Position numbers and translations under genes: made by a program
IMG/VR virus record: IMGVR_UViG_3300011116_000004
Coordinates: 1-22,453 of that record
DNA length: 22,453 bases
Strand: one strand, 5' to 3'
Source: a virus
In this document: positions 7,541 to 14,127 of the stretch, piece by piece
How positions within the stretch are numbered: position 1 is the first letter of the stretch
Layout: each line of letters starts with the position of its first letter
Notes under the pieces: generated by a model
Databases searched by the model: none
What the model was told of the DNA's origin: nothing
Seen by the model: the letters and a program-made list of their open reading frames with translations, nothing else

Positions 7541-7903
7541 TCAAAGTTCCTTGCTTAAGATGAACCACTTAGGCTCATATCCTTCATCTTTTAAGAATGT
7601 CTTGGACCAGCCTGGACGGCCAGCCAAAGATACTCGCGTGCAACCTATGCTCTTACCCCAAGACTCGATCAAAGGTCGCATCATCTTGAGTTCATCTAGG
7701 TCGCCGCCAGCAAGGAAATAATGCAAGTCCTTAAGCTGCGGGTAGACAATGATCTCTGTCACCACCGCTGAATTCAAGCCAGGCCAGAATTGAAATCTGC
7801 CCTGTTGCAATCCTTCAGCAATATCCTCTATTTTGTGTGTTCCTCCAGAGTATTCTAAGGCGGCCACCACATGATGGCGCAGTCTCTCAAAATCTCCATC
7901 CAT
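7541..7903 (-). CDS. GNAT-like fold phage protein
   Basis: This 120-aa protein starts at ATG 7903, overlapping the stop of the nozzle gene by one base (TGATG); TTG 7906 is a less likely start. It contains IEDIAEGLQQGRFQFWPG, then strands (AVVTEIIVYPQLKDLHYFLAGG), a helix DELKMMRPLIESWGKSIGC and a final VSLAGRPGWSKTFLKDEGYEP. The order strand, helix, strand and GR.GW....L...GY matches small GNAT-like proteins found beside tail genes in many phages. The glycine-rich Q/R-X2-G-X-G/A acetyl-CoA loop is not evident, so catalysis is doubtful and a structural or assembly role is possible. Position between nozzle and internal virion genes is consistent with that. Confidence 0.75.
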   Translation of the reverse strand: MDGDFERLRHHVVAALEYSGGTHKIEDIAEGLQQGRFQFWPGLNSAVVTEIIVYPQLKDLHYFLAGGDLDELKMMRPLIESWGKSIGCTRVSLAGRPGWSKTFLKDEGYEPKWFILSKEL

Positions 7904-9384
7904 CAACGCTTACCCGCCGCCACAGCTTCCAATCTCATGACGCCAACACGCCAATCGTCTAGCACGTCACCAGTCACAATCATCTTGACCTGACGGCCAG
8001 AGAATCTCGCATCAGTTGGCTGTGAGGCTGAATATGGACCATGCGTTGTCTCGGTTGACGTTGGATACATTCGCGTCTTGAAGCTGATGGCAACCTCGCC
8101 CAGCGTCTGCTCATCAGGGATCACCTGACGCACCGACATGATGTTGTCACCCTGACCAATCTCAAAGGGTCCAGACTCGGCATAGACAGTCCCGCCGTCA
8201 TAGGTGAAGCCAACCTCATGCTCGTAGATGTAGGAGTCAGTTGACACCATCAGGGGATTCAAATAGACACCCCGATCAGTTCCAGCGGTGCGAGCCATGG
8301 AGCCAATGTTCCAGTGGTTTTCGCGGTAGTTGAAAGTGACGTAGGAATCAACCTCGTTGCTGGCGCTGGATGGGTAGAACCACCAGATCTCGCCATACTT
8401 GGAGTTGTGGACCGCATAGACCTTGGATGACTGGTTGTAGTTCATGTTCTGAAATACATAGTCAGAGACATCGCAGGGAAGTGGCTTGACATAACCGTCA
8501 AATATCCAGAAGCCTGATTTGCTCATCCACATGGCGGCAGTGTCGATGGCGGCCACAGCCTGAGAGGAAATCAGACCGCATCCAGAGCCAGCCTTTTCAA
8601 AGGCATAGACATAGGGCAGGCCGACATAGCTGGCGGTGTGCACGTCAACGTCAGTGAAAAGCAAATTGATGCCGCGCACCTTCTTGCCAGCCTTCAACGC
8701 GCCAACTGTTTGCAACTCAAAGTCACCAGCCTGATTGGTGGCCGCAGCCGTCCAGACAGTATTGTTTTCCTGATCGCACCACTTCACCATCCGAGGATTG
8801 CCACCAGCGCCAAGAGCAAAGATGAAACGTTCGGCGGTTGACAGCAAGGCTGCGCAACCTGTCGGCGCATTGGTGATGGCCGCCGCCAAGGTTGGCGTAG
8901 AGAAGCCCAACTGCCACTCGTACAGCTTGCCATCGGCGTCCGAACAGGCCACCAAGTACTCACCCCAAGTGTCCAAGGACCATGTGGTGGCAGGTGTCAC
9001 AGTGCCACTATCTGGACGCGCCACGCCATAAGAGTATGAGCCGTAGGGTCCATAGCCGAAACCAGTCTTGATGGTGGCGTCAGCCACGCCAGCTGTGAAC
9101 CCTGTGGGCGTGATGTCTTTAAGTGTCCCAGCCTCGTTCATGGCGTAGAGATTGGATTCAGTTCCCGCAGCGATCCAACGATCCCCGCTGTTGTCCCGCC
9201 AAGTCAAAAGACCACGGCACTTGCCTGTCAGTTGGCTTGTTGACTTCTTACGCCACCCGCCAATTGGGCGCAAGGTGTTCTCAAACCAGCGTACAAGGTT
9301 GGCGGCAAACCACCGCCCAGCAGACTGATACTCAGTGCCGTTGCGGTAGATGCCTGGTGGGATTTTGAGTGGTACGAATGCCAT
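7903..9384 (-). CDS. Tail nozzle / P22 gp10-like DNA-stabilisation protein
   Basis: This 493-aa beta-rich protein starts MAFVPLKIPPGIYRNGTEYQ, then GRWFAANLVRWFENTLRPIGGW, a signature start of phage tail-hub/stabilisation proteins. Repeated strands follow (for example DRWIAAGTESNLYAM, GEYLVACSDADGKLYEW, TAERFIFALG, PRMVKWCDQENNTVW). They suggest a beta-propeller like P22 gp10 and the nozzle of SU10-type podoviruses, which closes the tail tube and holds DNA in the capsid. Later blocks include AMWMSKSGFWIFDG, EIWWFYPSSASNEVDSYVTFNY and DRGVYLNPLMV. Only a poor ribosome-binding site precedes ATG 9384 (spacer GCATAATTAAGCC). It lies downstream of the C1q-like protein. Family call is by pattern and length. 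Confidence 0.82.
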   Translation of the reverse strand: MAFVPLKIPPGIYRNGTEYQSAGRWFAANLVRWFENTLRPIGGWRKKSTSQLTGKCRGLLTWRDNSGDRWIAAGTESNLYAMNEAGTLKDITPTGFTAGVADATIKTGFGYGPYGSYSYGVARPDSGTVTPATTWSLDTWGEYLVACSDADGKLYEWQLGFSTPTLAAAITNAPTGCAALLSTAERFIFALGAGGNPRMVKWCDQENNTVWTAAATNQAGDFELQTVGALKAGKKVRGINLLFTDVDVHTASYVGLPYVYAFEKAGSGCGLISSQAVAAIDTAAMWMSKSGFWIFDGYVKPLPCDVSDYVFQNMNYNQSSKVYAVHNSKYGEIWWFYPSSASNEVDSYVTFNYRENHWNIGSMARTAGTDRGVYLNPLMVSTDSYIYEHEVGFTYDGGTVYAESGPFEIGQGDNIMSVRQVIPDEQTLGEVAISFKTRMYPTSTETTHGPYSASQPTDARFSGRQVKMIVTGDVLDDWRVGVMRLEAVAAGKR

Positions 9385-9391
9385 GGCTTAA

Positions 9392-10057
9392 TTATGCGGT
9401 TTCTTGCGACAAATTGGACACAAAGCTCAAAGTCGCAATGGCTGACGGGACGGCTGGCCTTGTCGGTGAAGTGCCTGCGGCAAAATGCTCAAGGCTGACA
9501 CCCACGTCTGTTGGCCGCCACATGATTTGCACATAGTCGCTGGCCGCCAAACTTACAAAGAAGTTCATCGCGGCAATCAAATGGGATGGGTCGCCTGATG
9601 ACTTTCTCGGGCCAAGACTGAATCGAGAGTTTGAATTGGCAATGTCAGTGCCGTTCTTTCTGAACCAGACATCAACGTCTTGCGTGTCATTGGTGGTGTT
9701 CTTGAACTGGACGCTGAACTGCACGTTATAGATGCCAGACTGCGCCACATTCAGTCTTGACGAATTCGACAAGGTGACGCCATTGCTGAAGTCGGTGGTG
9801 TCAAAGGTGATGGCGTAGGCCGTGGTGGTGTTGGCCGCCGTCTGGTCTGTGGAGTCCTGAAACGCGCCATAAGGGTTGTTGATCCACTTCCCACCCCTTG
9901 GCCCAAACAACGCAGAGAGCACCCCTGTGAGCTTGGCAAAGTAGACATTCAGGCCGCCAAAGGATTGACCAAAGAACCTCTCATCGTAGAAATTCACTGG
10001 CGTGCCAAGGTTTGGCGGCGCTGGGGTGGTGATCTGCTGTGAAAGGTTTGTAGCCAT
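9392..10057 (-). CDS. C1q/TNF-like jelly-roll virion protein
   Basis: This is a 221-aa protein. After a Pro-rich N-terminus and a helical segment (GGLNVYFAKLTGVLSALF), the C-terminal half shows the C1q/TNF jelly-roll strand pattern: TTTAYAITFDTTDFSNGV, NVAQSGIYNVQFSVQF, DVDVWFRKNGTDIANSNS, NFFVSLAASDYVQIMW, ATLSFVSN. Such domains occur in phage tail or decoration proteins, usually as trimers. The gene lies between the endolysin and nozzle genes. Its start ATG 10057 has no clear Shine-Dalgarno and follows the endolysin stop by 8 bp, with leader GCATAATTTGAATC. A structural role is inferred. Confidence 0.8.
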   Translation of the reverse strand: MATNLSQQITTPAPPNLGTPVNFYDERFFGQSFGGLNVYFAKLTGVLSALFGPRGGKWINNPYGAFQDSTDQTAANTTTAYAITFDTTDFSNGVTLSNSSRLNVAQSGIYNVQFSVQFKNTTNDTQDVDVWFRKNGTDIANSNSRFSLGPRKSSGDPSHLIAAMNFFVSLAASDYVQIMWRPTDVGVSLEHFAAGTSPTRPAVPSAIATLSFVSNLSQETA

Positions 10058-10065
10058 GATTCAAA

Positions 10066-10530
10066 TTATGCGACTAGACCAGGCAAATATTGCGTCTTGC
10101 CAGCAACCTTGGTGGCTGTCAGCTCTTGCTTCTTTAGGTTGTTCGGGTCATAGCTGACATGGACCCAGCCGCTGTCTGGAATGCCTGGCGTATAAAACTC
10201 AAGGATGAGCTGGGTGTAGTCCAAGTTATCCATGATCCACTGTGCAAGGTCAGCATTGGCAACACCAGGGATCTCAATGTCAGCCGCCATGCCCTTGCAG
10301 TGGTCGCTGGTCTTTGACCCGCCGACAGCTGCGTTGGACTCTGGGCTGCGGTAAGCAGAATTCACCTTCACGCCCTTGCCGTAATGGTCACGCACAGGCT
10401 GCAATACCTTCTCGCACAGCAGGCGCAGGTTTTCTGTCGCCTCTTCATCTGGCGTGTTGTCAAAGCCCATGCGCAGGGCTGTTTCGGATTTGCTCAGTTC
10501 ATGCAGGGAAAAGTTAGCGGTCAGATTCAT
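10066..10530 (-). CDS. Endolysin, M15 family zinc peptidase
   Basis: This is a 154-aa protein with the Peptidase_M15 arrangement: SAYRSPESNAAVGG (residues 58-71), then TSDHCKGMAADIEI with the predicted zinc ligands H77 and D84, and GWVHVSY carrying H124. Families with this layout cut L-Ala-D-Glu or D-Ala-D-Ala type bonds in peptidoglycan; which bond is cut here cannot be read from the sequence. There is no signal peptide or membrane segment, so release would depend on a holin. The start overlaps the Rz stop (ATGA, 10530-10527), with an AAAGG-type site upstream. It closes the cassette holin-like, Rz/Rz1, endolysin. Confidence 0.9.
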   Translation of the reverse strand: MNLTANFSLHELSKSETALRMGFDNTPDEEATENLRLLCEKVLQPVRDHYGKGVKVNSAYRSPESNAAVGGSKTSDHCKGMAADIEIPGVANADLAQWIMDNLDYTQLILEFYTPGIPDSGWVHVSYDPNNLKKQELTATKVAGKTQYLPGLVA

Positions 10531-10994
10531 TTGATACCTTTCTGTGATTCAAGGGCTTGGTTGTACAAATCGATGCAAGCATTGAGCTTGGTGATGGCGC
10601 GATCACCCTCCTCTGCTATTGCGAAAAGAGCTTTTCCAAACGCTGGGTCAAGCTCGGATCGTGCTTCTCCTGCACTATCTCCGCTGGCAACGGCGGTATC
10701 TGTGGCGGCTGGTACGGGGCAGGTCGTTTTGACAGGAACCCGCAACTTGTAAGTGCCAGCATCAATAGCAGCATCGCGCTGTTGCGCGGCCAGTTTGGCT
10801 TTTTCATTCGTTACCCTCAGTGCATTTGCGGTGGTTGTTACAGCGGCCTCCAAGGCCTTCTCCTTGGCTCTGGCCTCGGTGTTTAAGCGATCAACCTCGG
10901 CCTGCTGGGCCTCTTGCTCATAGTGCTTGCCGGTGCAGTAGCCACCGCCAAACACAAGGACCAGCACCAGCAGACCGCCAAGAAGATCCTTCAT
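10527..10994 (-). CDS. Rz: Inner-membrane spanin subunit (Rz-like)
   Basis: This 155-aa protein has an N-terminal uncleaved anchor (DLLGGLLVLVLVFGGGYC, residues 3-20) and then a charged coiled-coil region (EQEAQQAEVDRLNTEAR..., about 26-80). A periplasmic C-terminal part carries TCPVPAATDTAV and a final helix. This is the i-spanin layout; with Rz1 it spans the periplasm and fuses inner and outer membranes at lysis. A separate frame inside it encodes the lipoprotein partner. It overlaps the holin-like gene by 4 bp (ATGA, 10994-10991) and the endolysin by 4 bp. The family call rests on topology plus the embedded lipoprotein rather than on strong sequence identity. Confidence 0.85.
   Translation of the reverse strand: MKDLLGGLLVLVLVFGGGYCTGKHYEQEAQQAEVDRLNTEARAKEKALEAAVTTTANALRVTNEKAKLAAQQRDAAIDAGTYKLRVPVKTTCPVPAATDTAVASGDSAGEARSELDPAFGKALFAIAEEGDRAITKLNACIDLYNQALESQKGIK
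10616..10807 (-). CDS. Rz1: Outer-membrane spanin lipoprotein (Rz1-like), embedded in Rz
   Basis: This 63-aa protein is encoded wholly within the Rz gene in another frame. It has a lipoprotein signal: MKKPNWPRNS, a hydrophobic stretch MLLLMLAL, then lipobox LTSC with C22 as the expected lipidated cysteine. The mature part is proline-rich (RPAPYQPPQIPPLP) and ends in a short helix (SLTQRLEKLF). This is the o-spanin pattern of lambda Rz1: outer-membrane lipoprotein, Pro-rich linker, contact with Rz. Nesting of Rz1 inside Rz is known in lambda, and a chance frame would not combine a lipobox with a Pro-rich linker at this place. The ATG at 10807 has only a weak site (GGGTAACGA). Confidence 0.9.
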   Translation of the reverse strand: MKKPNWPRNSAMLLLMLALTSCGFLSKRPAPYQPPQIPPLPAEIVQEKHDPSLTQRLEKLFSQ

Positions 10995-11323
10995 GGCTTT
11001 GGCGGCTCATCGTTGTCGTTGTCAATAGTCTCTGCCTTGGCAGTAGCCGTGGCAACGGCAGCAGACACCGCCTTGCGGCCAGCCACACCGCCCAGCACGC
11101 CAGTGCAAAGCAGCATGATGTCGTTGATCATCTTGGTGTAGACCTTGTCAATTGGGGCCATAGATGACATCGGTTGGGTGACGAACGTCACAGAATAGAT
11201 GAAGCTGAAACAGCTACCCAGCAAGATGATGGAGATCACAAATATCACCCAAGCCCACACGCGGGCCTCGATCTCCTCTGGCGATAGACGGTTGTTTGGT
11301 TTATATCCAACTGTAGCCATCAT
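10991..11323 (-). CDS. Holin-like small membrane protein
   Basis: This is a 110-aa protein. A hydrophilic N-terminus (KPNNRLSPEEIEAR) leads to a strong transmembrane segment (VWAWVIFVISIILLGSCFS, about 22-44). A loop with TQPMSSMAPIDKVYTK and a second weaker segment (IMLLCTGVLGGVAGRKAV, about 69-86) follow. The acidic/Pro tail (DNDNDEPPKP) is cytoplasmic by charge. Two membrane segments and a position directly before the spanin and endolysin genes suggest a holin, although the family is not named. AGGAG precedes ATG 11323 by 5 nt and ATG 11320 by 8 nt, so either start is possible. Its start overlaps the lipoprotein stop. Confidence 0.75.
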   Translation of the reverse strand: MMATVGYKPNNRLSPEEIEARVWAWVIFVISIILLGSCFSFIYSVTFVTQPMSSMAPIDKVYTKMINDIMLLCTGVLGGVAGRKAVSAAVATATAKAETIDNDNDEPPKP

Positions 11324-11523
11324 TTCTTCTCCTGTTCTGGTTTGATAAGTTGGTCAGGACATGTGCCTGTGGCGGTGCAAATTGGCGTCTTGCACTCAGC
11401 AAGTTCCCAATTCTTTGGATCTTGGCAAGGGTATCTGAAGCGGTCTTCGCAGCCAGCCAGCAACCCGCAGAGGACGCCAACGCAAACAGTTAGCGCCAGC
11501 AGTGAAAGATCATGTTTTGTCAT
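11320..11523 (-). CDS. Cysteine-rich phage lipoprotein
   Basis: This is a 67-aa protein starting MTKHDLSLLALTV; ATG 11523 is chosen because AGGAG lies 10 nt upstream and the longer frame would lie in the preceding gene. The signal segment ends in lipobox LAGC (C25). The mature part, CEDRFRYPCQDPKNWELAEC then KTPICTATGTCPDQL, has four more cysteines (33, 44, 49, 55), suitable for two disulfides in the periplasm. From memory this FRYPCQDP...C....C....TCPD pattern recurs in aquatic phages beside lysis genes. Possible roles are a lysis accessory or superinfection exclusion at the envelope; neither is shown. It overlaps the upstream small membrane gene by 14 bp and the holin-like gene by 4 bp. Confidence 0.82.
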   Translation of the reverse strand: MTKHDLSLLALTVCVGVLCGLLAGCEDRFRYPCQDPKNWELAECKTPICTATGTCPDQLIKPEQEKK

Positions 11524-11677
11524 TCTTGCGTTTCTCCTGTTCCATCTCACGTCTTAATTTCTGGACCTTCTCAACCTCTTGCTTCACCTCGTGCTTTGCC
11601 TCCAAGATGTCGAGATACAGCATTGCGCCAAGCGGAAGAAGCAGAGCCACCAACACACATGCAGCGATCCAACCCAT
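11510..11677 (-). CDS. Small membrane protein with coiled-coil tail
   Basis: This is a 55-aa protein: MGWIAACVLVALLLPLGAML (one transmembrane segment, residues 3-23), then a charged coiled coil (DILEAKHEVKQEVEKVQKL and on to the end). ATG 11677 is preferred because it overlaps the preceding stop as TAATG and has GGGGG about 9 nt upstream. The same frame can be read from ATG 11800 (96 aa), adding 41 low-complexity residues that overlap 124 bp of the preceding gene; I consider that less likely. The layout resembles an i-spanin-like or holin-accessory protein. Function unknown. Confidence 0.7.
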   Translation of the reverse strand: MGWIAACVLVALLLPLGAMLYLDILEAKHEVKQEVEKVQKLRREMEQEKRKNDKT

Positions 11678-12378
11678 TATGCTTTCCCCCAGCGACTCAC
11701 GAGGAGAAGCCACAGCCACAGGTACAGGAGGAATATAGAAGTCGCCACCACTGCTGCCAGTTTTAGCTGGACGTTTCTTTGCTCCTGCCGTTGTAGCCAT
11801 GCTGCTTCCCGCTTTTTCGCCTCCTGTTTCAGCCTTGCCTTCTCCTGTTCCTCTGAGATGACATCCCTCATCTTGAACACATCTGAGTACAGCGAACCCA
11901 TCTCAGGTGGTGACTGATAGACCATAGTCTCTCTGATCGTCACCTCAAGTTTTGCCATCTCCTGTTGAGCCATGACGCGCTTGAGTGCGGCCTCCATGTG
12001 ATTCTGGTCAGGGTCATAGACTGTCTGGCTCTTCTCTTCTTCCTCCCTGATGTGCGCCGCCAACTGCTCTTGCAGTCTGAAGAATTCGGTCAGGTTTTTG
12101 ACAATGTCGATCTTGACCTGTGTCTCATCGACTGCGACATAGGCTGCCTTCTTTTTCGCCAAAGGCTTTGACGTTGACTGCTTTGGCTTTGGTTTGCTTC
12201 CAAAGAACTTGAGAAGCTGATTCCAAAATCCTTGAACCTCTTTGCCAATTGCAATGACTTCGTCAGCAGTGGCCTTGATCTCAACAAAAGACTCTTTGGC
12301 CTGCTTGTAAAGCTCACATCCAGCTTGGATGTTCTTGACAAGTCCAGCTGCAAGGAGGCAGATGCTGATCGGATCAAT
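11677..12378 (-). CDS. Membrane-anchored phage protein with proposed ATT start
   Basis: This protein is 233 aa if translation begins at ATT 12378, directly after the TAA of the upstream gene; it is 161 aa if begun at TTG 12162. The extension reads (M)DPISICLLAAGLVKNI then AGCELYKQAKESF, VIAIGKEVQGFWNQLLKFFG and a basic KPKPKQSTSKP linker. It is continuous with the body, which contains LTEFFRLQEQLAAHIREEEE, YDPDQNHMEAALKRVM, RETMVYQSPPEMGSLYSDVF and a C-terminal membrane segment (AAVVATSIFLLYLWLWLLLV). Similar proteins I remember begin MDP and carry both parts. GGGG at 12385-12388 stands 6 nt before the ATT. No ATG exists in the 5' part. Function unknown; it lies in the membrane-protein cluster before the lysis genes. 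Confidence 0.75.
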   Translation of the reverse strand: MDPISICLLAAGLVKNIQAGCELYKQAKESFVEIKATADEVIAIGKEVQGFWNQLLKFFGSKPKPKQSTSKPLAKKKAAYVAVDETQVKIDIVKNLTEFFRLQEQLAAHIREEEEKSQTVYDPDQNHMEAALKRVMAQQEMAKLEVTIRETMVYQSPPEMGSLYSDVFKMRDVISEEQEKARLKQEAKKREAAWLQRQEQRNVQLKLAAVVATSIFLLYLWLWLLLVSRWGKA

Positions 12379-12388
12379 TTATAGCCCC
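12376..12388 (-). promoter_or_regulatory. Proposed ribosome-binding site with ATT start codon
   Basis: On the minus strand GGGG (12388-12385) is followed by CTATAA (which contains the stop of the upstream gene) and then ATT at 12378-12376. The spacing is 6 nt. ATT is one of the rare start codons that initiation factor 3 discriminates against (infC is the classical case). The abutting stop would supply ribosomes by re-initiation. Confidence 0.55.
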
Positions 12389-12573
12389 AAGAGTTTCTTG
12401 ACGATGTCAGCAGCAACGCCTGGTCCAAACAAGATGGCGGCAATCACGATGTAAAGCTGAATCTCAATCTTCTCCATGCGCTTCTTGCCAGACTCCAGCT
12501 TGTCCTCAATGGCCTTGTAACGCTGATCGCAGATCGCCTGATGGATGGCGAATTCTTTTTCTACGCTATCCAC
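12379..12573 (-). CDS. Small membrane protein, XhlA-like layout
   Basis: This is a 64-aa protein with a GTG start at 12573 (GAGG 6 nt upstream). The first 38 residues form a charged helix or coiled coil ([20 protein letters not shown], then ESGKKRMEKIEIQ). One transmembrane segment follows (LYIVIAAILFGPGVAADIV), then VKKLLGL. This layout, an N-terminal coil plus a single C-terminal helix, matches small haemolysin XhlA/holin-accessory proteins. The stop TAA is directly followed by the ATT start of the next gene, and the start overlaps the 52-aa tail-fibre-associated gene by 8 bp. The lysis role is an inference from layout and position. Confidence 0.78.
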   Translation of the reverse strand: MDSVEKEFAIHQAICDQRYKAIEDKLESGKKRMEKIEIQLYIVIAAILFGPGVAADIVKKLLGL

Positions 12574-12724
12574 CTGTCACCTCATCTGCTGGCTCTGGTG
12601 TGTTGCCTTCAGCCACCCAAGCAAGATAGGCTTGGTAGTCGGTGTTGGCGGGGTCAAATGGGATAAAAGACTTTGCATCTTTTATAACCCCATTGCCAAA
12701 GTTAGATAACTTATATGTGGTCAT
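12566..12724 (-). CDS. Short tail-fibre-associated protein (assembly-chaperone-like)
   Basis: This is a 52-aa protein that is easy to miss: [20 protein letters not shown], then [20 protein letters not shown] and [12 protein letters not shown], ending TAG at 12568-12566. The block FIP.DP.N.DYQ.YL.W...GNTP.PAD is frequent in small proteins encoded right after tail fibres and in tail-fibre assembly proteins. It begins inside the stop of the tail fibre gene (ATGA, 12724-12721), so it should be made together with the fibre. It overlaps the GTG of the next gene by 8 bp. A chaperone or fibre-accessory role is inferred from position and this motif. Confidence 0.85.
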   Translation of the reverse strand: MTTYKLSNFGNGVIKDAKSFIPFDPANTDYQAYLAWVAEGNTPEPADEVTGG

Positions 12725-14118
12725 AGTTCTGTTCCGCTTGTATCAAAGTATGTTGTTGAACCTGAAGCATAAAACTCTGCAAATCCAGTTGAGACGACCC
12801 TACCAGAAATAGAACACCCATGTACGGATGAGCCACTACCAGCAGGCTGAGCAGTTAAATTAGCTGTGGTAAATGTTCCATTTGTATTTATTGACGGAGC
12901 TGTTCTCATTTGAACTGGGAAAAGCACATTCAAAGTTAGGTATTGATTTGTAGTGTTATACCCAGCAACCCAAGGAAACAGACTTGAACCGCCAAATCGG
13001 TAGTAATACCGCTGACACAAAGCCAACTCAGTACCATACGGCCTGTAGTCAAAGCTCGTTGCTGTTGAGCCTTTTTCCAGTTGAACGCCTGTGATGTAGA
13101 ACGTAGCACCGTTTGTGGATACCACGTTGACTTGGCCAGTAGCACCAAACTTGTTTGAACCTGTCCAAGCACCAGCAGTTCCAGCATATGTGCTACCAAC
13201 GCCAAGAGAAAATTTCAACTCAATACCAGCACCATTTGTTGTTAACCAAGTGCCAGATGTATCACCAGCAACTGTTACAGATTTCTGCTCCCAAGTGTTT
13301 GCGGCGCTGATTGTGTACGTAAATGGGTAAGCCCTTGAACCACCGCTGTTATTTAAAGTTCCACCAAAAGTTCCAGTCAAACTAGAACGAACCCAAAAAG
13401 AGATGGTGATTGTTGACGCAGATGCACTACCCCATGATAAGTCTGCGGTATTAAGTCCTTCAATGACTTGTCCAATTGTGTAGAAATCTCCAGCACCTAC
13501 TGATGTTGCCGCTAAAGAGGTAACACCCAAATATTCAGAAAACCCTGCTGGTGCAGAAACTCCTGCAATTGTTTGCTCAACTGAAAATTTAGATGCTACT
13601 GTGCAATCTGCATACCAACGGTCAAGCGTATATCTAAAAGTTGTCGGCGTAACACTCGCCCCCGCATTCCTCTGGTCTATGACCATTGCGCCATTGATGA
13701 TGCGGTTTTTGAAGCCCATTGAGCTGGACGCATTGAACACTGTTGAGCCATTGACCTTGGCAGTGATTTCGCCAGTTCCTTTGGACACCAGTTCAAAGCC
13801 AATGTTTGTATCTCCACCAGTGGCAGACAGTGATGGCTTGTTTCCAGTCGCAGCGTTTGTCAGAGTAACTTCATTCACAGCAGACGCTGTTGCAGAAACC
13901 TTGAGCAATTCATTGCCATTGGTGTCGATAACATCACCAACCAGTTTGAGCTTCTTCCCAGATCCGACATTCAAGCCAACTGATGTGCCTGTGCCATCAG
14001 CGGCAAAGACAGCATCGACCAAATCTAGATCCGTATTTACCTTATTTCCCCACGTGTCAGTACTGGCCCCTACCTCGGGCTTTGTAAGTAACAGGTTGCT
14101 GGTTGTGGTATCTGCCAT
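12721..14118 (-). CDS. Tail fibre / receptor-binding protein
   Basis: This is a 465-aa protein. The N-terminus (residues 1-45: [21 protein letters not shown]) is a virion-attachment type segment seen in many phage fibres. Residues 50-135 are beta-rich with spaced Gly and Asn. At 140-170, [20 protein letters not shown] then YTLDRWYAD is a well-known motif of fibre tips with a carbohydrate-binding-like jelly roll (FSVEQTI..., [31 protein letters not shown] at 341-360). It ends in a small beta domain after [14 protein letters not shown]. It would bind a surface glycan or protein; the receptor cannot be read. ATG 14118 has AGGAG 6 nt upstream. The stop couples to the 52-aa protein. Confidence 0.87.
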   Translation of the reverse strand: MADTTTSNLLLTKPEVGASTDTWGNKVNTDLDLVDAVFAADGTGTSVGLNVGSGKKLKLVGDVIDTNGNELLKVSATASAVNEVTLTNAATGNKPSLSATGGDTNIGFELVSKGTGEITAKVNGSTVFNASSSMGFKNRIINGAMVIDQRNAGASVTPTTFRYTLDRWYADCTVASKFSVEQTIAGVSAPAGFSEYLGVTSLAATSVGAGDFYTIGQVIEGLNTADLSWGSASASTITISFWVRSSLTGTFGGTLNNSGGSRAYPFTYTISAANTWEQKSVTVAGDTSGTWLTTNGAGIELKFSLGVGSTYAGTAGAWTGSNKFGATGQVNVVSTNGATFYITGVQLEKGSTATSFDYRPYGTELALCQRYYYRFGGSSLFPWVAGYNTTNQYLTLNVLFPVQMRTAPSINTNGTFTTANLTAQPAGSGSSVHGCSISGRVVSTGFAEFYASGSTTYFDTSGTEL

Positions 14119-14127
14119 TTAAAACTC

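Noticed and set aside
12090-12443. 117-residue frame on the minus strand across the membrane-protein genes
   Set aside because: Ser/Arg-rich translation without motif, overlapping two supported genes in a different frame. The DNA is explained by the ATT-start gene.
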